Source: Pterois miles
Lineage: Eukaryota > Chordata > Actinopteri > Perciformes > Scorpaenidae
Direction of reading: 5' to 3'
Assembly: GCA_947000775.1 (NCBI GenBank)
Contig: CAMQGK010000552.1
Span: 3,832,001 to 3,896,000 of the forward strand
DNA length: 64,000 nt
The translations under genes and the position numbers were made by a program. The notes under the pieces were generated by a model that worked only from the letters and a program-made list of their open reading frames with translations, was not told where the DNA came from and ran no database searches. Positions 58,303 to 64,000 of the stretch are shown one piece after another; position 1 is the stretch's first letter; every line of letters starts with the position of its first letter.

Positions 58303-61300
58303 ATATGAAGCAGTATCAGCTGCTGTGAGTCATGTCAAGACTGAGTGAACAAAACATTGTCTCTGTGCTGTGTAAACTCTGCTGTGATGCCTTTTATGTC
58401 AGCACAATCTGTTTTAACAAAGCGTGTTCTCTGCTGAGAATAAACCAGATTTATTAAAGGAGAAAGTACAGGACTGTGAGGCAGAGATAACCCGCACTGA
58501 AGGAGTCACTATTCTTTGTACTGGCATGTGACTGTGAGATTTCGAAAAGTGGAAACGCCTGTGTAGGATGTGTGTTTAGAGGCAACAAGAGGGAGGATTC
58601 ACTTGTTATAGGTGCCTGTTTTGTTCAACGCAATCTCAATCAAGCACTTGAGAGGGAAGAGGGGATGAACACTTAGAGCTTTTTAAGTGCACCCTCCTTG
58701 TAAAACACTTGTAAGTAACTAAGCTTTTCAAAGAGAAAGCTGTTGGGAAGGAAAATGTGCAAAAAAATAATAATAATAAGAGAGGGGAACAGCATTTGAA
58801 GAATTTCAAAGAGCAGGTGATTGATAGATGACTTTACCGCAGACTGACTCAGAAAATGCAGTGTCTCATGGGAGAAACACATATCTGAACTTGCATGGAG
58901 GTAAACCACAGCAGAAAATTTACGACAAGTAAACATGCCATTAATGTTGTTCACAAGGAGCTGAGCTGTAGGGATTTAAAATAGACAGTGAGAGAGAGAC
59001 AGAGAGACAGGGAGGGAGTCGTTTCATTTTTTCCAGTCACAATTTAGGTATTAGCAGAGAGTCGAGGGACAGGAAACAGAGACAAAAGGCTCAACCAGTT
59101 AAACAAATTATGTGTCAAACTCGGGAGGATTTGGAATCACTAAGGAGGCAGATTTAGCTTCATTGGTAAAAACCAAGCGCTTCTGTTTTGTGTTTATCTG
59201 TGTTGAAATGCTGAGAATAATGCTGTGGAAAAAGAAAGATGCAGAACCCGTGTGTCAGGTTTGATAAAGTGATGAAAGCAAATGAAAAAAAAAAGAAATT
59301 AACATAATCATAACTCTCCCCACACCCGCTGTAATTTATATCCACTGTATCACAACCAATTAACTCTACCGTTATGTTAAATATTACTCATTACAATATT
59401 GCCCTCCGTTCTACATTTTCTCCCTTTCAGCTGGAACATTGTTTGCTTTGATTTATTAGTCTTGTGACTCAGTGTTTGAGTGGTGTCACAGGTTGCTATT
59501 TGCAACTGCCAAGTTGTCACCTCAGAGTGTTCACTTGGCAGATCTTAGTGTATATGAAGTAAGAGAAACTGTTGAAATGCAGGGGAGGCCGGCAATGCAT
59601 TAGTCAGAATGATAATAGGTAATATTTCAAATGCCAGAAGGCATTCTTTATTTTACAAGGTATGCACTGCTGAATAACCATAATCCATTTATTTGTACAC
59701 TTTAATTCATTTCATTTCAAAAATTTATTTCAAACATGTAATATAAATAAATAATAAAAAATGAAAGGATGAACATACACAAAGTGGACAGGAAAAAGTC
59801 ATATTTACAGGTAATGAAAAGCATAAAGCAAAAGAAATTGTCAACACTTGATGCCTTAGTTTACAAATTCAAAAAGGAGTGAGAAGTACAGATAATACAT
59901 TTTAAACACTTCAATTTAATGCGTACAGATTTTTTTATGCCATCTCTAGCACAAACACATTCAAGTATGCAAACAGCAAACTGTGCTTGAGCGAAGCGAC
60001 CTTGAGAGAAACAGCAATCACCTCTGCTTTTGGACACTCGGAAACCTTGAGTGTCAAATGTAATGAGGAAGTATGTCATTTGTTTAATTTATACCCTCCG
60101 AGAGGAATTGTTCAGGCTTTTATTTTAGTTGTGTAATTAAAAAAACAGAAAAAAGAAAAGTGTTTCTGACAGTTCCTGCATGGTGTTTCATTTAAAGTTC
60201 TGTCTCGCCAAGTGGGCGTCGCCGCGAATGGCGCTCATGACTCCGGAGAGAAAAAAATGTTATTATGTGATCACATCGGGCATTTTCCTCACATTACTGA
60301 GTGATGGAGGCCTGAGAAAGTCAGGCAAAAGTTAGAGCGAGAGCCTCGCAGAACAATTGGCCCATGTCCTCATAGGGAAGGTTGGCCCATTTAAAATCAT
60401 CACTTTGTTTTGCTCAGGACTCGGGGTTACAGTGCTGCATGTGACCTCACCCGTCACCATTTAGCTGACAGCCACAGCACGGTAACCTTGTTAGACGCCG
60501 GGGCCCAAATGGCTCTTCCCTCATAGATAACAATCAGTGTGTCTGTGAACTTCGATGTGACACAAATATGAACAAAACTGCAGCTCCGCAGCAAAGCCTA
60601 CACTGGAGAACATCAAGCATGGACAGTTTCATAGGGCAGTTCCCTGTCATAAAACCTTGTTATGTCTGAGGGAATTTCTTTGGCAATGTCTCAAGCCACT
60701 TCTAAAAAAATGACAGAGTGGAAGATCTTTTTTTTTTTCCCCTCTTTCTCTTAGGACCTTTTTGTTTGTTACTAAATAACTTTCCCTTGTGATATGTGCT
60801 GCTAGTTATGTAAACATCGCTCCATTCAGATTTCATGCAGGAATTGAAAACAGCTGCTGTCGCCATCCATACGGGTTCTTTTTCACCTTTGTTTCAATTT
60901 GTAAAGTCGCGGCGAAGAGCCGTGGAGGCAGCGTGGCGGCACTCTGCGCTCTGTCACAGTCACGTCGTCCAAACTGCTGGCAATTAAACGCAAGACAGGT
61001 CAAAGGGTCAAGTCCTCCACTCTCAAACATGGGGGCCATTTTCAGCACAGTTATGTGTCTACTTTGGACCAACCATACATCTGTATTAAGCTCTGACTCA
61101 CTATGTATTTATAACAACGCATAGTGTGCTTTTTTCACAGTGAAGAGCGTTCAGTACAGTTTGAACTTGACATGTCCTTTCAGAATTACATCATAAACTA
61201 TCTTTAAGTACATCAAGGGTTTTTCCCACCATTTCAGGCTAAAGGGTGCTCTTGGTCTAATGTGTAGCCGTTGATGCAACACACTAGAATACTGGGATGT

Positions 61301-62520
61301 GCATTATGGATGAAAAACACTGGAAATCTGGCCTATAGTGCAGTTGCTTGACAAGGGCTTCATCATACAGCTCGTAGATCATACTGTCAAAAAGGTCCGT
61401 AGCTGCTGTAGTGTTTTAAAAAAAGAAAAAATTTCAACCGAATTTCAGCATGCCAGATTAATTTGAGCAATCTCAAGGTCTGACTCAGACCCCACTGACT
61501 CTTTCTCAACTGTTGCCTTCTAGCGGTGCAGCTCTGTTTATTGTCAATAGGCTTGGTAATGTGATATACAGTACCGCAGCAATAGCTGACATGCAATCGG
61601 CAATGTCATAAATTTAACAGAAAATCAACTAGTTGGACACAGGTTTGATTCCAGTGAAACTCCCCACGGCTGAAACCTTATTTATTAATGGCTGCTTGTG
61701 TGGCAGTCATTTCTGTTCGAGAAAAAAAAAAAAACAAATCAATAAGAGCACAAGTCTTAAGTGGGAATAAGAATGTGCATATGCTTGGCTGCCGTACAAG
61801 GCGAAGCACAAGGCAACACTGCATTAGTCAAGCGGAAACACACGATAGAGTGCTAGTAAACAGCCAAAAATATGATGGAAAACACTACTCCAAAAGGGCT
61901 GATTAAGTGGAAGAAAAAAACACATTACAATAAAATAACTCCCAGATTTCCTCCCAATTCAACTAATGGGAGGAACGCGTATTTTTGGAAAACAAAAAAG
62001 GGTTTACAAGAGCTGTGGGCAAGTGCAATTAATCTCCATATGCACAGTTGATGTATTGCGACACAATGTCACTGGAAGAAATAAAGGGACATGCCACACA
62101 AATTCACACAATCTGTCCTCATTTCCTCAGATGTAGAGAAGAGCTTCGGATGTCCTATGGCCACGTCTTTGTCAGTTTGAGAAATTCCAGATCAGTTCCT
62201 TCCTGTGGGCCTGATTTCAATGAACCCTGTAGTATTTTGTACGGCAACAGCTTTCACAGTAAATTTAATGTAATCATGCATGTAAATCTTGCATGTGAGG
62301 AGATGCCAGAAGATTGAGCCTGTTCTCCTGAAATTTCAAAGGATGAGAAAAATTCAAATGTGCATAATGCAGATGAGTTCAAAACATCCACCACATAAGA
62401 AATACAGAATGGAAGCATTTTACACTGAAATAATGCAGTAGAAAGGAAGGACAGTGGTTATGAATGAATACATACACAGAAACTCCTATGATTCCTCCAG
62501 GTTCAATGACTCCTAACACA
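58303..62520. other. Largely single-copy-looking non-coding DNA
   Basis: No gene or clear repeat is recognised over more than 4 kb. 60,190-60,540 is comparatively GC-rich with motifs such as GGCCCATTTAAAATCATCAC, and 59,690-59,770 is AT-rich. The 111-residue frame at 60,789-61,124 has no recognisable domain. Confidence 0.5.
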
Positions 62521-62722
62521 TTTTTAACCCTAAGAGACCCGCAGGGATGGGGGCAATCCTGACCGACTTCACTGACTTTCAGAGGCTTCAGCAGGCTCAG
62601 TTTTAGGGTGAGACAACAGATATCATATGGAACAAGAAAACCTAAGGAATCCATTTGTACACGAATGTCCCCTTTACAGCCATGCCCACTTTAAGATTAT
62701 CACGTGCAGTTTTGGCAAAAAC
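62521..62722 (-). mobile_element. Dispersed repeat fragment joined to a family P fragment
   Basis: TTAACCCTAAGAGACCCGCA and GGGTGAGACAACAGATATCA belong to a repeat I recall from fishes. From about 62,640, CCTAAGGAATCCATT, CCCCTTTACAGCCATGCCCA and ATTATCACGTGCAGTTTTGG are family P in reverse orientation. Termini are missing. Confidence 0.5.
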
Positions 62723-64000
62723 CCATGCAGTTTTTTTCATGCAGTATAAATGCATTATTTTGGCCTATTGTAAAAATGGTGTATTTGAGTAATTCTGCAT
62801 AGAGGGAAAATACATTGGCGAGGAGCTACCAGGAAGAGGATTAACTAGAGGTGTGCAGAGCAAAGCTTGTGATGACCTTTCTGCAGGAAGTTTCCTTTTC
62901 TGTCAATAAATGACAGATGATACTGATGTTGATGGTGCTGCTTCAGCGTTGTTCACGTTGGTGGGAGGTACACACCTGCAGTCAGTCTCGGATAATTTCC
63001 TGTGGCCAACAGAAACACAGAAACAAATCTCCTGCAAGCCACATGGCCTCACAGTTCAGCATGAGCCAAGCAGCAATAACTAGATATTGATATATGCCAA
63101 CACTGAGGAAAAGCTACACCGCAGTTGTAAATTCACCTCCTGTTAAAATGAATCAGCCACAAAATGCAACTCTTGCAACACTGTCGCCTCCTACTCATTT
63201 TCTTGCTAATGAGAGGGAAATATCGGGTCTGTGTTGATTTTTTTGTGGGATCCAGAGTTACTTTATTTTCCTCCCAAATTGACCTAAGAACAACAGTAAC
63301 ATTTACTGAGTGTATTTTCTTAGTCAGGCCACGACTGCAAGACCACAAACAAAACTAAGTGTTGGAAAGCACTGCAGACAAACTATACTGTGTCTCTTGT
63401 GCTCTTAAAATCATATGCTTACAGTGTGTACAGTTTACGTGCATGTGTGTGTCTGTCTGTGCATTCGAGTGTGGGTGTGTGTCAAACTACAGTATGTGTA
63501 TATATCACATACACATAGTGGAAAAATAGAAAAAAAGTGCTTTCTTTCAGCCGGAGAATAATTGGTCTCCAGAGCCGTTATGAGTGGCTCACACATGTGA
63601 GGTAAGAGTTGACCAACACAGGCAACACAAAGTTCCTCTACTATTGATGTTCTACCTATGTGAGAAACAAAATTAAAAATCGCTGGATTATTTTTATTAT
63701 TTTATCTTTTCCTGCCATTAAAAATATGACATACCTTATAATCATAATTAATGTAATTCCTTAAGTCACTGGAAACTTTTTCTAAAAGGCAAATAAATCT
63801 TTGTAATTTTGGCAAATTTCATGTCACATTTAGTGTAGTATTACTAAGTATTTATATATTTAATAGTTCATGCACAATAAAAAATATTTTAACAGCCTTC
63901 AATTTGTATGCATATCACTGTATATGTATAATAAACAGTATATTGTCAATGTCAGCCCAGAAGACGCATTGTTTTTCTGGTGCATGCACCACACTTCAGC
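62723..64000. other. Non-coding stretch, no supported feature
   Basis: AT-rich, especially after 63,660. TGTGTG-rich sequence at 63,440-63,485. No gene. Confidence 0.5.

Noticed and set aside
1..64000. CRISPR array or prokaryotic operon structure
   Set aside because: No regularly spaced direct repeats with unique spacers, and no gene clusters; all features fit vertebrate non-coding DNA.

Overview
The window looks like non-coding DNA from a vertebrate nuclear genome, most probably a percomorph-type teleost fish. The evidence is the repeat content: tRNA-headed SINEs, a Tc1/mariner element, hAT-type elements, several short inverted-repeat families, and many long (CA/GT)n microsatellites. Base composition is AT-rich. 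The fish assignment rests on remembered teleost repeat sequences, not on any gene, so it is an inference.

I find no intact protein-coding gene, no tRNA or rRNA gene and no CRISPR array. Open frames in the window are short and lack splice-supported or family-like sequence, apart from two broken transposase remnants. One is a Tc1/mariner (DD34E-type) transposase pseudogene on the minus strand at 14,036-15,040. The other is a small hAT-like fragment with a DETTD motif near 3,304. The stretch therefore reads as a gene desert or the inside of a very large intron.

Layout. 1-1,300 is unremarkable. 1,310-3,480 is a decayed hAT-like region with a SINE inside it. 4,210-5,198 is an element with GCATCC-type ends interrupted by a 0.5 kb inverted-repeat element. 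7.7-10.2 kb holds long microsatellites, a copy of a widespread dispersed repeat ('family P') and a large TATC/GATA inverted microsatellite. 11.3-12.4 kb holds two more degraded elements. 13,786-15,301 is a Tc1/mariner element with both ends and TA flanks still visible. 15.5-17.6 kb holds a short inverted-repeat element, a stretch of suspicious homopolymers and a longer family P copy. 18-25.9 kb is mostly single-copy looking. 26-37.4 kb is repeat-dense, with two copies of a 1 kb 'family D' element and two nested SINEs. 39-45 kb holds a hAT element with a perfect 8-bp target duplication and more family P copies. 45-52 kb is mostly single-copy looking. 52.2-58.3 kb holds two further family D copies. 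58.3-64 kb is largely featureless.

The biology that can be read here is mobile-element history: successive insertions, nested insertions, internal decay, and two places where homopolymer-rich sequence suggests assembly or base-calling error. I did not find a convincing new functional system. Family letters (P, D, F and so on) are labels for this report only.
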